Assembly: GCA_032251045.1 (NCBI GenBank)
Contig: JAVVEW010000007.1
Span: 1 to 64,000, forward strand
Length of the DNA: 64,000 nt
From: JAVVEW01 sp032251045
GTDB taxonomy: Bacteria; Pseudomonadota; Gammaproteobacteria; Methylococcales; Methylomonadaceae
Reading direction: 5' to 3'
The stretch's first letter is position 1. Every line of letters starts with the position of its first letter. Shown here in pieces: positions 42,645 through 52,143 of this stretch. Made by a program: the position numbers and the translations under genes. The notes beneath the pieces were generated by a model. The model saw only the letters and a program-made list of their open reading frames with translations. It did no database searches and was not told where the DNA came from.

Positions 42645-44705
42645 ATGCAGAATATATCCACAGAAATTTGGCACAATGTTGATTTTTTAAGTCAATTTGG
42701 CATCGCTCTGGCGATTATCACCGCGCTGATCGCGCTGGCACTGGGGCTTTGGGCGTTGCTACGCATTCTCAAGCGCCCCTCCGGCAATGACCAGATGAAT
42801 GAAATCGCCAGCGCCATTCAGGCCGGCGCGAAAGCCTATTTACGCCGACAATACCAGGTTATCAGCATGGTTGGACTGGTATTACTGTTCATCATCGGCG
42901 CAACCAGCGGCTGGCTGACCGCGTTAGGGTTCGTGTTGGGCGCGGTTTGTTCCGCTCTGGCCGGCTTCTTGGGCATGAACAATTCGGTCAGAGCTAATGT
43001 ACGCACCGCACAAGCCGCCTTCGACGGCACTCTGGCGGCATTTCGGTGTGCGTTTTTAGGCGGCTCGGTCACCGGCTTGTTGGTGGTTGGTCTGGGCCTG
43101 CTGGTAGTGGCAGGCTATTATGGCGCCTTGCGTCTGGCGGGAATCGAAAACGCCTTGCAACCCATGATTGGCGTTGCTTTCGGTGCCTCGTTAATTTCGA
43201 TCTTCGCCCGTTTAGGCGGCGGTATTTTTACCAAAGGTGCTGATGTGGGCGCTGATATTGTGGGAAAAATCGAATCCGGCATTCCCGAGGACGATCCCAG
43301 AAATCCTGCCGTCATCGCCGACAATGTCGGCGATAATGTCGGCGATTGCGCGGGCATGGCAGCGGATTTGTTTGAATCGTATGCCGTCTCCCTGGTCGCC
43401 ACCATGCTGCTGGCCAGCTTGTTGTTTCCGGAAAGCCGGGGCGATCTGATCACTTACCCGCTGGCTCTAGGCGGTGTATCCATTCTGGCCTCACTGGCCG
43501 GTATCGCGGTAATTCAAAACACCAAAACCCAACACGTTATCCGCGCCTTGTATTGGGGCATGGCGGTTGCCGCCGTGCTGGCCTTGCTGTTGTTTTATCC
43601 GGTTACCCAACTTTGGATTGGCGCTAATCTGGTCATCGATGGCCGTTCGGTGTCGTTTCTGGCAATTTATGCCTGCGCCGGTATTGGCGTTTTGCTGATG
43701 GCGGGGCTGATGGTGGTCACGGATTATTACACCGACAGCGCTTATAAGCCGGTGCAGCGCATTGCCGAGGCCTCCACCACAGGCGATGGCACTAATGTCA
43801 TCGCCGGGTTGAGTTTATCCATGCAAGCCACCGCGCTGCCGGTGCTGTTGATTTGTCTGAGTATTGGCCTGACGCATCATCTGGCCGGTTTATTCGGCAT
43901 GGCCATCGCCGCTACCGCCATGTTGTCGTTGACCGGGCTGATTGTGTCACTAGATGCCTACGGCCCTATTACCGATAACGCTGGCGGCATCGCGGAAATG
44001 GCTGGCTTGCCGGATGAGATACGCTCGGTGACTGATCCGCTCGATGCCTTGGGCAACACCACCAAGGCGGTCACCAAAGGTTACGCCATGGGGTCGGCGG
44101 GGCTAGCTGCGCTGGTGTTGTTTTCCGATTACAGTCATGCCTTAGGCGACCTGAACAGTGATTTGGCCGATCCAATGGTGTTAATCGGACTGCTGCTGGG
44201 CGCGTTGATTCCTTACCTGTTCAGCGCCCTGGCCATGGCCGCCGTGGGCCGTTCCGCCAGCGATATCGTCAATGAAGTTCGCCGTCAGTTCAAGGCCAAT
44301 CCCGGCATCATGCAAGGCACAGCCAAACCCGATTACAGCAAGGCGGTCGATAGCCTGACAGTGTCGGCGATTCGCAACATGATCTGGCCCTCTTTGTTAC
44401 CGATTCTGATCACTTTAAGCGTTGGCTTGTTATTAGGCGGCAATGCGCTGGCCGGGGTATTGATCGGCACCATTATTTCAGGGTTGTTCCTGGCTATATC
44501 CATGACCATTGGCGGCGGCGCTTGGGACAATGCCAAAAAATATATCGAAGACGGCCATTTTGGCGGCAAGGGTTCGCTCGCACACAAAGCCGCCATCACC
44601 GGCGACACGGTGGGCGACCCTTACAAGGACACCGCAGGACCTGCGGTCAATATCATTATCAAAATGGTCAACATTACCGCCGTTTTACTGGCGCCCTTTT
44701 TATGA
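42645..44705 (+). CDS. hppA: Membrane proton-pumping pyrophosphatase (K+-independent)
   Basis: Polytopic (about 16 helices) H+-PPase of 686 residues that couples pyrophosphate hydrolysis to proton export. The substrate motif DVGADIVGKIESGIPEDDPRNPAVIADNVGDNVGDCAGMAADLFESY is intact. The GNTTKAVTKG segment has Lys where K+-dependent enzymes have Ala, which marks the K+-independent class. The C-terminal DTVGDPYKDTAGPAVNIIIKMVNI is also typical. Type I methanotrophs often use pyrophosphate-linked sugar metabolism, which would fit. The ATG follows CGAGG. Twelve bases separate it from rof. Confidence 0.96.
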   Translation: MQNISTEIWHNVDFLSQFGIALAIITALIALALGLWALLRILKRPSGNDQMNEIASAIQAGAKAYLRRQYQVISMVGLVLLFIIGATSGWLTALGFVLGAVCSALAGFLGMNNSVRANVRTAQAAFDGTLAAFRCAFLGGSVTGLLVVGLGLLVVAGYYGALRLAGIENALQPMIGVAFGASLISIFARLGGGIFTKGADVGADIVGKIESGIPEDDPRNPAVIADNVGDNVGDCAGMAADLFESYAVSLVATMLLASLLFPESRGDLITYPLALGGVSILASLAGIAVIQNTKTQHVIRALYWGMAVAAVLALLLFYPVTQLWIGANLVIDGRSVSFLAIYACAGIGVLLMAGLMVVTDYYTDSAYKPVQRIAEASTTGDGTNVIAGLSLSMQATALPVLLICLSIGLTHHLAGLFGMAIAATAMLSLTGLIVSLDAYGPITDNAGGIAEMAGLPDEIRSVTDPLDALGNTTKAVTKGYAMGSAGLAALVLFSDYSHALGDLNSDLADPMVLIGLLLGALIPYLFSALAMAAVGRSASDIVNEVRRQFKANPGIMQGTAKPDYSKAVDSLTVSAIRNMIWPSLLPILITLSVGLLLGGNALAGVLIGTIISGLFLAISMTIGGGAWDNAKKYIEDGHFGGKGSLAHKAAITGDTVGDPYKDTAGPAVNIIIKMVNITAVLLAPFL

Positions 44706-44717
44706 CGGAGTCAAACC

Positions 44718-44966
44718 ATGAACACGCCTGTCATTGATTGCCATCTACACGACTATCTGGAAGTGGCCTGTGTGTATCGTTATCAGGTACGAGTAACCTT
44801 GAAAAACGGGCGCACCCTGACCGGTACGGCCTGTGACCTGGTCAGCGAACAGGGGCAGGAGTTTTTACTGCTCGATAGCCAAACACGGGTAGCGCTGCTG
44901 GAATTAACAACCCTGGATGTGCTGACTCCCGGCGCTCAATTTGAAACAGTCAGGTTTGACAGCTAA
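44718..44966 (+). CDS. rof: Rho-binding antiterminator Rof-like protein
   Basis: An 82-residue Sm-like fold protein. INCDD-like IDCHLHDYLEVACVYRYQVRVTLKNGRTLTGTACDLVSEQGQEFLLLD matches the Rof (YaeO) family, which binds Rho and blocks its RNA site. It follows hppA by 12 bases and probably shares its transcript. The link between these two genes is not explained by known function. Confidence 0.85.
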   Translation: MNTPVIDCHLHDYLEVACVYRYQVRVTLKNGRTLTGTACDLVSEQGQEFLLLDSQTRVALLELTTLDVLTPGAQFETVRFDS

Positions 44967-44980
44967 GCCCACCTTGCAAA

Positions 44981-45027
44981 GGCGCTCTAGGCGCCTGGCC
45001 ATCCAGCGCCAGGACAGTCAGAGCGCC
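44981..45027. other. Long hairpin between convergent rof and DUF971
   Basis: GGCGCTCT (44981-44988) pairs with AGAGCGCC (45020-45027), with an inner stem CCTGGC/GCCAGG (44994-44999 and 45008-45013). There is no T-tract, so it may be a Rho-independent-like barrier or a repeat unit rather than a standard terminator. Confidence 0.45.
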
Positions 45028-45053
45028 GGGTTCAGGTTGCAAAGTGCAGCCGC

Positions 45054-45431
45054 TCATTCAGCCCGCTGAATACCGGCTTCCGCCAGTTTTGCCAGATACA
45101 TGGGCCATAACACAGCATATTCGGCACCCAACTGATACAGATAACCGAATCGATAAATGCCGGTATTGTGGCCATCGCTGAAAATGGGTTTGATAGCATA
45201 CCGCCCCACCGGCTCGATTGCGGTAATCTGCACCTTTTCTTTGCCCGTTTGCAGCACCTCCTGACCCGGCCCATGCCCCATGGCTTCGGCAGAGGGTGTG
45301 TACACACGCAGATATTCAAACGGCAAACTGAAAGTTTGGCCATCATCAAACTGAATTTTCAATACCTTGGATTCAGTTAACAACTGAATTTCCACTGGCC
45401 AGGGGTTTTCGTAGTCAGGTTGAACGGTCAT
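45054..45431 (-). CDS. DUF971 family protein
   Basis: A 125-residue soluble protein of the DUF971 family (also described as the gamma-butyrobetaine hydroxylase-like N-terminal domain). Typical features are VLKIQFDDGQTFSLPFEYLRVYTPSAE and AIKPIFSDGHNTGIYRFGYLYQLG. The family is linked with Fe-S or Mrp-type proteins in some bacteria; its role here is unknown. It lies 52 bases downstream of the RND permease on the same strand and convergent with rof. Confidence 0.88.
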   Translation of the reverse strand: MTVQPDYENPWPVEIQLLTESKVLKIQFDDGQTFSLPFEYLRVYTPSAEAMGHGPGQEVLQTGKEKVQITAIEPVGRYAIKPIFSDGHNTGIYRFGYLYQLGAEYAVLWPMYLAKLAEAGIQRAE

Positions 45432-45483
45432 CGTTTAAGTCTCTTACAGTTAAGGTTGGATGGCCATATTACACGCTTAGGCG

Positions 45484-48400
45484 CTAACGGCGCTCGATGG
45501 TCAGATAAAGCGCCGGAATCAGCAGTAAAGTAATTAACGTGGCGAACACTACACCAAAGCCGATGGACAACGCCATCGGAATCAGAATCCGCGCTTGTCT
45601 TGAGGTTTCCAGAATCATCGGCATCAGGCCGCCGAAGGTGGTCAAGGTGGTCAGAATGATCGGCCGAAAGCGCTGAATGCCGGCGTTTCTGATCGCCGAC
45701 AGCGCGCTTTGGCCTTGCCTACGCAGCTCGCCGGCGTAGGCGATCAACACCAAAGCGTCGTTGACCACGATGCCGGACAAGGCAACCACGCCCAGCATGC
45801 TGACGATGCTTAACGAATAGCCCAAGAGCAAATGGCCGAGAATCGCGCCGATTATGCCGAACGGAATGCTGATAATCACCACGAACGGCAGCCAGTAACT
45901 GCGGAACGGAATCGCCAGCAGAATGTAAATGCCCATCAGGGCGAACAAAAAACCGGTTTTCAGGCTGCCCAGGCTTTCCGCCATGTCCGCTTGTCGGCCC
46001 TGAAAACTGTATTCAAGCCCCGGATAGCTTTGTTGCAGTCGCGGCAGCTCGGTTTTTTCAAGATCAGCGAGAATCATCTGTGCTTGACTGCGGTTGCTCA
46101 AATCACCGGTGACATTGACGCTGCGCCGGCCGGCGCGGCGGTTGATCGCGGTGTACGAGCGTTCCTGCTTGACTCCGGCCACTTCTCTAAGCGGCACGGC
46201 CACGCCGGCCGGCGTCCACAGCAAAAGATTGCGTACCTGAAACAGTGACTGACGCTCAGCTTCCGGCAGGCGCACCACGATTTTGACTTCATTGCGGCCG
46301 CGCTGCAATCTCAGCACTTCGGCGCCGTAATAAGCGTTACGCACTTGCCGGGCGACGCTTTGCGCGTTCAGACCTAAGCTTTTGCCTTCCGGCAATACCG
46401 AGAAGGTCAGTTGTTCTTTGCCCGGACTGAAACCGTCGTTGACATCCTGCACATTGGGATAATTTTTCAGTGCCTTGGCCAGGTCGGCGCTGGCTTGTTC
46501 CAGAACATCGAGATCGCGGTGGCTGAGTTCGATGGTCAACGCCGCGCCGGAGCCGGGGCCGCCGGAGTCGGAGGCAAAGCTTAACGTTTCGATACCCGGC
46601 ATTTCGCCGAAACGCTGCCGCCAGTCGCGACTGAAGGCATCGGTGCTGATGATGCGTTCACGGATTTCCGGCGGCGCCAGATAAACCCGGACCGAAGCCA
46701 GATGACTGCCGGTGTTCAGGCCGTGGTCGATGGTGCCCATTTCGGTGAAAATGCCTTTTACCAAGACTTCGGCCTGGCCGGTAGCCTCGGCCGTCTCCCG
46801 TGCGGTGGCGATCAAGCGCTGGGCGATGCGTTCCGTTTCCGCCATCGGCGTGCCGAACGGCAACGTTAACGAAGCCTGGGCATAATCGGACTCGGTTCTG
46901 GGGAAAAAGGTGATGCCCATGCGTCCCGAAGCCACATACGTCAAAACCAGCACCATCAACGCCACCGCGGCGAGGATGGTGAAGCCACGATGCCTTAACA
47001 CGAAATCCAGCACGGCTCCGTAATAGGTCTGAACCCAGTTGCGGAACGCATGGCTGAACCGCTGCTGGGCGTGATGCAGGCCGGTCAACGGCCCCAGGCG
47101 CTGCTTGCGCGGCAAGTGCCCCAGGTGCATCGGCAACACGAACAGACTTTCCAAAAGCGACAGTAAAAACACGGTGATCACCACCAGCGGAATCACGCCG
47201 AAAATCTTGCCGGTGAAGCCGGGAATGAACAGCAGCGGCAGAAAGGTGACCACGTTGGTCAGAATGCTGAAGGTAACCGGCGAGGCCATGTCTTTGGCGC
47301 CTTGAATCGCCGCTTGCAGCGGCGACCAACCTTCCTGCCGGTAGTGATAAACATTTTCGCCGATGACAATGGCGTCATCGACGACAATGCCCAGGGCGAT
47401 GATGAACGCGAACAGGGAAATCATGTTCAGACTGACACCGAGCAGGGGCAAAACCAGAAACGCGCCTAAAAACGCGGTCGGGATACCCATCATCACCCAG
47501 AACGCCAGCCGGATTTCCAGAAACAGCGCCAGAAACCCGAATACCAGAATCAGGCCCAGACCGCTGTTGCGCAACAACAGGTCAATACGTTGTTGATAGA
47601 CCAGCGAATCATCCTGTTCGATGGCCGCAGCTATGCCGGCAGGCAATTGGGCGTTGTCAACAAAGGCGCGCACGGTTGCGGCGATTTCGATCGGCGTTTG
47701 CCCGCCGACCCGGAACACATCGACCATCACCGCCGGCAGGCCGTTGTAGGTGGCATAATAATCGCTGTCATCATAGCCGTCGATGATGGTGGCGATATCA
47801 CCTAAGCGCACCTGACTGCCGTCGGCGGTGGTGATCACCGGCAACTCAAGATACTCGGCGCCCCGGTCTTTGCGTTCCTTGACTCTAAGCAGAATTTCAC
47901 CGCCCGAGGCTTTGATGCTGCCGCCGGGCAGATCGATATTGGCCTGGGTCAGCCGGTCAGCGATCTGGCCTATGGAAAGCTGATAACGGCGCAGGTTTTC
48001 CTCGGGGATTTCAATGCTGATCTGCATCGGCTTGACGCCGGACAACTCCACCTGAGTGATATCCGGCAATTGCAACAACTGGTCACGAAAGCGTTCGGCG
48101 ATTTCCTGCAACACCCGGTCGGTGGCTTGGCCATAAATCACCACCGACACCACTTGCCGCTTACGCGCCATGACCGTCACTTGCGGTTTTTCGGCATCTT
48201 CCGGGAACGTGGTGATGCGGTCAACTTCCCGTTCGACATCCTGCGCCAGGCGCTGCAAATCCGCGCCCAGCAAGGCTTCGACCGTGACCGAGCCCATGCC
48301 TTCACGCGCCGTGGCGGTGACTTCATCGATGCCTTCAAGGCCGGACACCGCATCCTCGATAGCCAGCACAATGCCGGATTCCACTTCTTCCGGGCTGGCG

Positions 48401-48582
48401 CCGGGATAGGCCACCGACACACTGACCCTATCGATTTCAAATTCTGGGAAGACCTCCTGTTTGACCGTTTTCAGCATCAACAAGCCGCCGACCAGCATCA
48501 ACAACATCAACAGGTTGGCAGCGACTTTATGCCCTGCCATCCAGGCAATCGGGCCGGTTTTTGCTGTCACGGGCGTCGTCAT
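45484..48582 (-). CDS. RND efflux permease (AcrB-like)
   Basis: A 1032-residue inner-membrane drug or solute/proton antiporter, full length for the family. The twelve helices are split by two large periplasmic loops. The N-terminal MFPxF-like VKQEVFPEFEIDRVSVSVAYPGASPEEVE, the VDDAIVIGENVYHYRQEG segment of TM4 with proton-relay Asp residues, and IVVNDALVLI of TM10 are visible. It overlaps the adaptor gene by 4 bases (ATGA). It works as a trimer with the periplasmic adaptor and outer-membrane factor encoded upstream. The substrate is not predictable. Sequence details place it in the HAE1-type group rather than heavy-metal CzcA. Confidence 0.94.
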   Translation of the reverse strand: MTTPVTAKTGPIAWMAGHKVAANLLMLLMLVGGLLMLKTVKQEVFPEFEIDRVSVSVAYPGASPEEVESGIVLAIEDAVSGLEGIDEVTATAREGMGSVTVEALLGADLQRLAQDVEREVDRITTFPEDAEKPQVTVMARKRQVVSVVIYGQATDRVLQEIAERFRDQLLQLPDITQVELSGVKPMQISIEIPEENLRRYQLSIGQIADRLTQANIDLPGGSIKASGGEILLRVKERKDRGAEYLELPVITTADGSQVRLGDIATIIDGYDDSDYYATYNGLPAVMVDVFRVGGQTPIEIAATVRAFVDNAQLPAGIAAAIEQDDSLVYQQRIDLLLRNSGLGLILVFGFLALFLEIRLAFWVMMGIPTAFLGAFLVLPLLGVSLNMISLFAFIIALGIVVDDAIVIGENVYHYRQEGWSPLQAAIQGAKDMASPVTFSILTNVVTFLPLLFIPGFTGKIFGVIPLVVITVFLLSLLESLFVLPMHLGHLPRKQRLGPLTGLHHAQQRFSHAFRNWVQTYYGAVLDFVLRHRGFTILAAVALMVLVLTYVASGRMGITFFPRTESDYAQASLTLPFGTPMAETERIAQRLIATARETAEATGQAEVLVKGIFTEMGTIDHGLNTGSHLASVRVYLAPPEIRERIISTDAFSRDWRQRFGEMPGIETLSFASDSGGPGSGAALTIELSHRDLDVLEQASADLAKALKNYPNVQDVNDGFSPGKEQLTFSVLPEGKSLGLNAQSVARQVRNAYYGAEVLRLQRGRNEVKIVVRLPEAERQSLFQVRNLLLWTPAGVAVPLREVAGVKQERSYTAINRRAGRRSVNVTGDLSNRSQAQMILADLEKTELPRLQQSYPGLEYSFQGRQADMAESLGSLKTGFLFALMGIYILLAIPFRSYWLPFVVIISIPFGIIGAILGHLLLGYSLSIVSMLGVVALSGIVVNDALVLIAYAGELRRQGQSALSAIRNAGIQRFRPIILTTLTTFGGLMPMILETSRQARILIPMALSIGFGVVFATLITLLLIPALYLTIERR

Positions 48583-49766
48583 TGGACTCTCAAGGTCATG
48601 CCTTGCACCGGTGCCGCCAGTCTTGAGGTGATCACTCGGGCATTTTGCGGCAGATCATTATGGGTGATGAACAGCATGCCGTTTTCGGTCCAGACCGGTT
48701 CGATGGCACGGATGTCCAGGGTTGAATCGTTGGCCAGTAACCATAAATAGCGGCCATCGTGCAGTGCGCTTTCCGGCAGCCGATAAACTTTAGTCAAGGT
48801 TTGCCCGGTCAGTTCCACTTTAACCAAAGTGCCCAGGGTCAATACCGGTTGGCCTTGATGGTTCGGCTCAAGCGCCAAGGGGTCATCGACCTGGACAATG
48901 AGTTTGGCCATGCGTCCGCTGGGTTCGACTTCGGCTTTCAGCCGTTTGACATAACCTTGCCGAAATTGCCCATCGCGCCACGCTTGTTCGTAGCGCACCT
49001 TGACCTTAGAGCCACGCGGCTGATCGGTATTGATGCCGGGAATGGTCAGCCAGCGCACCTGGTTCATCGGTACCGAGACATCGATCCAGAAATAATCGGT
49101 GCCGGCCAGTTTGACCAGCGGCGTGCCGGTGGAAAAGGTTGACACCCAGGAGCCGACATTGGCGTTACGTTGCAGAATAATGGCATTGAACGGCGCGAAT
49201 GGTTGGGTGCGCTCCAGATTCAGCCTGGCTTGTTCAAGCGCCGCGCGGGCAGCATCGACCCGGGCTTTGGCCGAACGCAGATGCGGCCGGCGCAGCACCA
49301 GTTCGCGCGCCTGATCGTCCAGATTCTGGCCTAACAGCTCAAATTCCTGGCGGGCGATGGCTTGCTGACCTTGCTCCAGCTTCAGGTCGAATTCGGCCTT
49401 AGCCAAGTCGCTTTGCCGCTCGCGCACCCGAAGTTCATAATCGACCGGATCGAGCTGGACAATTTTCTCGCCTTGTTTCAGCAGGCCGCCATCGATGAAA
49501 TTGTCGGTGACATCGATCACCATGCCATCGACCCGGGCGTTCAGATTGACGCTTTGCGCGGCCATTACATTACCGAACGCGGTGATGGTGATCGGGTGTT
49601 CGGTCAGCTCAAGGCTGATCGTTTCCACCAGGGGCGCGGGGTCCTGGGCGGGTTTACGCATCGGCTTGGGTTTGTTGGTTAACCAGAATGCCGAGGTGCC
49701 GATCACCACCAGCGTCAGGGCCAGGGCCAGCAAGAGTAAGCTATATTTTTTCAAAATTTGCGGCAT
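48579..49766 (-). CDS. RND efflux periplasmic adaptor (MFP)
   Basis: A 395-residue membrane-fusion protein. It has an N-terminal membrane anchor (residues about 8-30), a lipoyl/barrel-sandwich half (SVNLNARVDGMVIDV, LKQGEKIVQLDPVDYELRVRERQSDL), an alpha-hairpin coiled coil (about 100-190), the second half (RTQPFAPFNAIILQRNANVGSWVS), and a beta-barrel. It bridges the permease and outer-membrane factor. The permease gene overlaps its stop. Upstream, 329 bases containing REP-like sequences and a MITE separate it from the outer-membrane factor gene. Confidence 0.93.
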   Translation of the reverse strand: MPQILKKYSLLLLALALTLVVIGTSAFWLTNKPKPMRKPAQDPAPLVETISLELTEHPITITAFGNVMAAQSVNLNARVDGMVIDVTDNFIDGGLLKQGEKIVQLDPVDYELRVRERQSDLAKAEFDLKLEQGQQAIARQEFELLGQNLDDQARELVLRRPHLRSAKARVDAARAALEQARLNLERTQPFAPFNAIILQRNANVGSWVSTFSTGTPLVKLAGTDYFWIDVSVPMNQVRWLTIPGINTDQPRGSKVKVRYEQAWRDGQFRQGYVKRLKAEVEPSGRMAKLIVQVDDPLALEPNHQGQPVLTLGTLVKVELTGQTLTKVYRLPESALHDGRYLWLLANDSTLDIRAIEPVWTENGMLFITHNDLPQNARVITSRLAAPVQGMTLRVQ

Positions 49767-49807
49767 GGTTTTATATGAGTCACTGTTTTGGAGTTCAGTC
49801 TACGAAC

Positions 49808-49876
49808 GGGTGGATGCGCTACGCTTATCCACCCCCGCCATGGAGGTAGGCCGGATAAGCGTTAAGCGCATCCGGC
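49808..49876. repeat. Two REP-like palindromes in the efflux operon
   Basis: The first (49808-49834) is GGGTGGATGCGC...GCTTATCCACCC. The second (49850-49876) is GCCGGATAAGCG-TTAA... ending GCGCATCCGGC. Both look strikingly like enterobacterial REP/PU units and share a core with 5024-5050. They are immediately upstream of the adaptor gene and next to the MITE. Confidence 0.7.
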
Positions 49877-49885
49877 ATTTGCAAA

Positions 49886-50069
49886 TCGTTTAGCCAGCAA
49901 TTCTCAGTTTGAGCATTTTCACTGTGCGCAGGACATGGGTAGCACTGGTCGAGGAACGCCGTGAACCCATCCATGGGGGCTTGATGGCAGCATCCATGCT
50001 GCCAACATCCTCGACCAGTGCTCCCCATATCCTTTTTAGACTCCAAATTTAGAATTGCTGTCGTTTAGC
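49886..50069. mobile_element. 166-bp MITE with perfect 9-bp target duplication
   Basis: The element is 49895-50060. Its ends are CAGCAATTCT in inverted orientation. Direct repeats TCGTTTAGC flank it exactly (49886-49894 and 50061-50069). Inside is a second pair of arms, 23 of 25 matching, GGACATGGGTAGCACTGG... at 49931-49955 and its complement at 50008-50032. A further dyad lies around CATCCATG. It has no coding capacity. Together with the REP-like pair it fills the 329-base gap between the outer-membrane factor and adaptor genes. Confidence 0.85.
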
Positions 50070-50095
50070 CGCCTTGCAACCAAGAGACTTCTTGT

Positions 50096-51514
50096 TCATT
50101 CGCCGGCAAGCGCGTTGCCAGCCATCTGTGGCCCGCCGGCCAGCGCCCGGTACAGATCGATGCGAAATTGAATCCGCTCGCGCTCGGCGCTGATCAGCGC
50201 CCGCTCGGTGCTTTGCAGGCTGGTGATGCTGGTCAAAAGCCGTAAGAAATCGATCGCGCCGTAGATATAGCGCAGAAAGATTTGTTTATTGGCGTCACTC
50301 AGGAATTTGACCTGACGCTCGATACTGTGCCAGCGCAACACTTGTTGCTGTTCCTGACTTAAAGCATTTTCCACTTCCTGTAACGCGCTCAAGACCTGCT
50401 GACTGTAATCATGCCAGGCTTCGTGCATCTGCGCTTCGCGGCGCTGGACTTCGGCAATCCGGCGGCCGCCATCGATCACCGGCAGCACCAGATTGGCGGC
50501 CAGGGTCGCCAGCCAGTTATTGAAAAAATCACGCAAATCCGGCGCCGTGGTGTTCAGGCTGGCGTTCAGGCCCAGCCTGGGAAAGCGGTCGGCGACGGCC
50601 GAGGCAATGCGTAAATCGGCCGCTTTAAGTCTTTGCAACTGGCGTTGTAAATCCGGGCGGCGGGTGATCAGATCGGAAGTCAAGCCGGTTTCCGGCAACG
50701 CCGGTACTTTGGGGAAAGTGACCTGATCCGGCAACGGAAGTTCGCCAGGCGGCAGTCCTGAGAGCACCGCCAACTGATGTTCCAGCACGTTCAGGTTGGC
50801 CAAGGTTCGATGCCGGTCGGCGATGGTGCCTTCCAGAACCTGCTGTTGCTGGAACAAATCCGCCGCCGTCGCCTGTCCGCCCTGAAAGCGCACCTTGAGA
50901 ATCCGGACAAACTTTTCATTGGTGTCGATTTGCTGCTCCAGCAAGGCCAGTTGCAAGCGTTGTTCCACCCATTGATACCAGGCGCTGGCGATCTGCCCGG
51001 ACAGCGACAGCGCCGCCGCTTGCCAATCCGCTTGTGAAGCCATGGCGTCCCGTTCGGCGGCCTGGGTATTGGCGCGAATCCGGCCCCACAGATCGACTTC
51101 ATAACTGGCGGCAAGCCCCAGGGTGAAGGTTTCGGTATTGAAGCCTTCAAGATCGTTGTCATGTTGGATACCCGAGGAAGCATTCAACGCCGGAATCAAT
51201 TCGGAACCGGCGATACCGGCCGCCGCCCAGGCTTGCCTGACCCGTTCAGCGGCGGCTTTAAGGGTGAAATTGTCCGCTAACGCATGGTCGATCAGGCGTT
51301 GTAGCGCCGGGTCGTCGAAATGCCGCCACCACTGATCCAAACGCGCCGTCTGGCCAGTGGCGGAAAATTGCTTGGGCGGTTCGATTTCCGGTTGAAAATC
51401 AGTCGGCGCCACCGCACAGCCTGACAACATCGCCGCCAACAGCCAAATGGGCAGGGTGGATAAGCGAACGCGCCTAAGATCAGCGGTAAACGCCAGAGGC
51501 CTAAACTTTGCCAT
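50096..51514 (-). CDS. Outer-membrane efflux lipoprotein (NodT/OprM type)
   Basis: A 472-residue TolC-like channel protein that completes the tripartite pump. It has a lipoprotein signal with lipobox LSGC (MAKFRPLAF... to Cys about 32) and two OEP repeats rich in coiled coil (LIDHALADNFTLKAAAERVRQAWAAAG, LEEQ-like segments, SALQEVENALSQEQQQVLRWHSIERQ). ATG at 51514 overlaps the tetR end by 14 bases; an earlier in-frame ATG at 51586 lies deeper in tetR and has no signal peptide, so it is rejected. The order tetR, outer-membrane factor, adaptor, permease is consistent with one regulated operon. Confidence 0.93.
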   Translation of the reverse strand: MAKFRPLAFTADLRRVRLSTLPIWLLAAMLSGCAVAPTDFQPEIEPPKQFSATGQTARLDQWWRHFDDPALQRLIDHALADNFTLKAAAERVRQAWAAAGIAGSELIPALNASSGIQHDNDLEGFNTETFTLGLAASYEVDLWGRIRANTQAAERDAMASQADWQAAALSLSGQIASAWYQWVEQRLQLALLEQQIDTNEKFVRILKVRFQGGQATAADLFQQQQVLEGTIADRHRTLANLNVLEHQLAVLSGLPPGELPLPDQVTFPKVPALPETGLTSDLITRRPDLQRQLQRLKAADLRIASAVADRFPRLGLNASLNTTAPDLRDFFNNWLATLAANLVLPVIDGGRRIAEVQRREAQMHEAWHDYSQQVLSALQEVENALSQEQQQVLRWHSIERQVKFLSDANKQIFLRYIYGAIDFLRLLTSITSLQSTERALISAERERIQFRIDLYRALAGGPQMAGNALAGE

Positions 51515-52136
51515 CACCAAAGTCCTTGACCGCCTCGACCCCGGCCAGGGAAAAGCGCACCACATGCTCGGCGAAGGCATGGGCATCGGCCAAGGCCGGC
51601 AGCGCCGAAGGGCAAAGGCCGTTTTGCGTCAGTCGATGCATTTTCAGCCAATACAAACATTGCCCGATGATGCTGGCATGACAGAAAGCAACAGCCCGGT
51701 CAGAAGCATTTTCGCCCAGACAGGCTTGCAGCAAGGCGTGCATCGCCTCGCGCAGCGGCAGGATTTCCTTGTCGATAATTTCCGCCAACAAATGCGTGGG
51801 CTGGGTCATTTCCTGATCGACAATGGCGAAAAAAATGCACTCAGGATCGGCCATGCGTGCCAGCAGCGCCCGAACCCGCCCGGCCAGGCGCGCCTCAGGC
51901 TGCGCGCTGTTATCGACGCCGCCATCGGGCGGATGCCTGGCCAGATCGTCGGCCAGCGCCTTGCGCCAGGTTTCGCGGTACAGGTTTTCCTTGTCGCCGA
52001 AATGATAATTGACCGCGGCGATGTTCGAGCGCGCGCGCTCGCAGATTTCGGCGACGGTGGTGGCCTGAAAGCCTTTGGCGGCGAACAATTCGCCGGCCGC
52101 GTTCAGCAAACGGGTTTTGGTGTTGGCTAGGGACAT
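51501..52136 (-). CDS. TetR-family regulator with CerR-type C-domain
   Basis: A 211-residue repressor with an N-terminal helix-turn-helix (LLNAAGELFAAKGFQATTVAEICERARSNIAAVNYHFGDKENLYRETW) and a CerR-like (YbiH/CecR) C-terminal ligand domain (FFAIVDQEMTQPTHLLAEIIDKEILPL, CHASIIGQCLYWL). It is the first gene of the efflux operon and almost surely its autorepressor. A 15-base inverted repeat sits just upstream of its start. In E. coli the related YbiH/CecR regulates similar efflux genes. Confidence 0.92.
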   Translation of the reverse strand: MSLANTKTRLLNAAGELFAAKGFQATTVAEICERARSNIAAVNYHFGDKENLYRETWRKALADDLARHPPDGGVDNSAQPEARLAGRVRALLARMADPECIFFAIVDQEMTQPTHLLAEIIDKEILPLREAMHALLQACLGENASDRAVAFCHASIIGQCLYWLKMHRLTQNGLCPSALPALADAHAFAEHVVRFSLAGVEAVKDFGDGKV

Positions 52137-52143
52137 AGAAATT

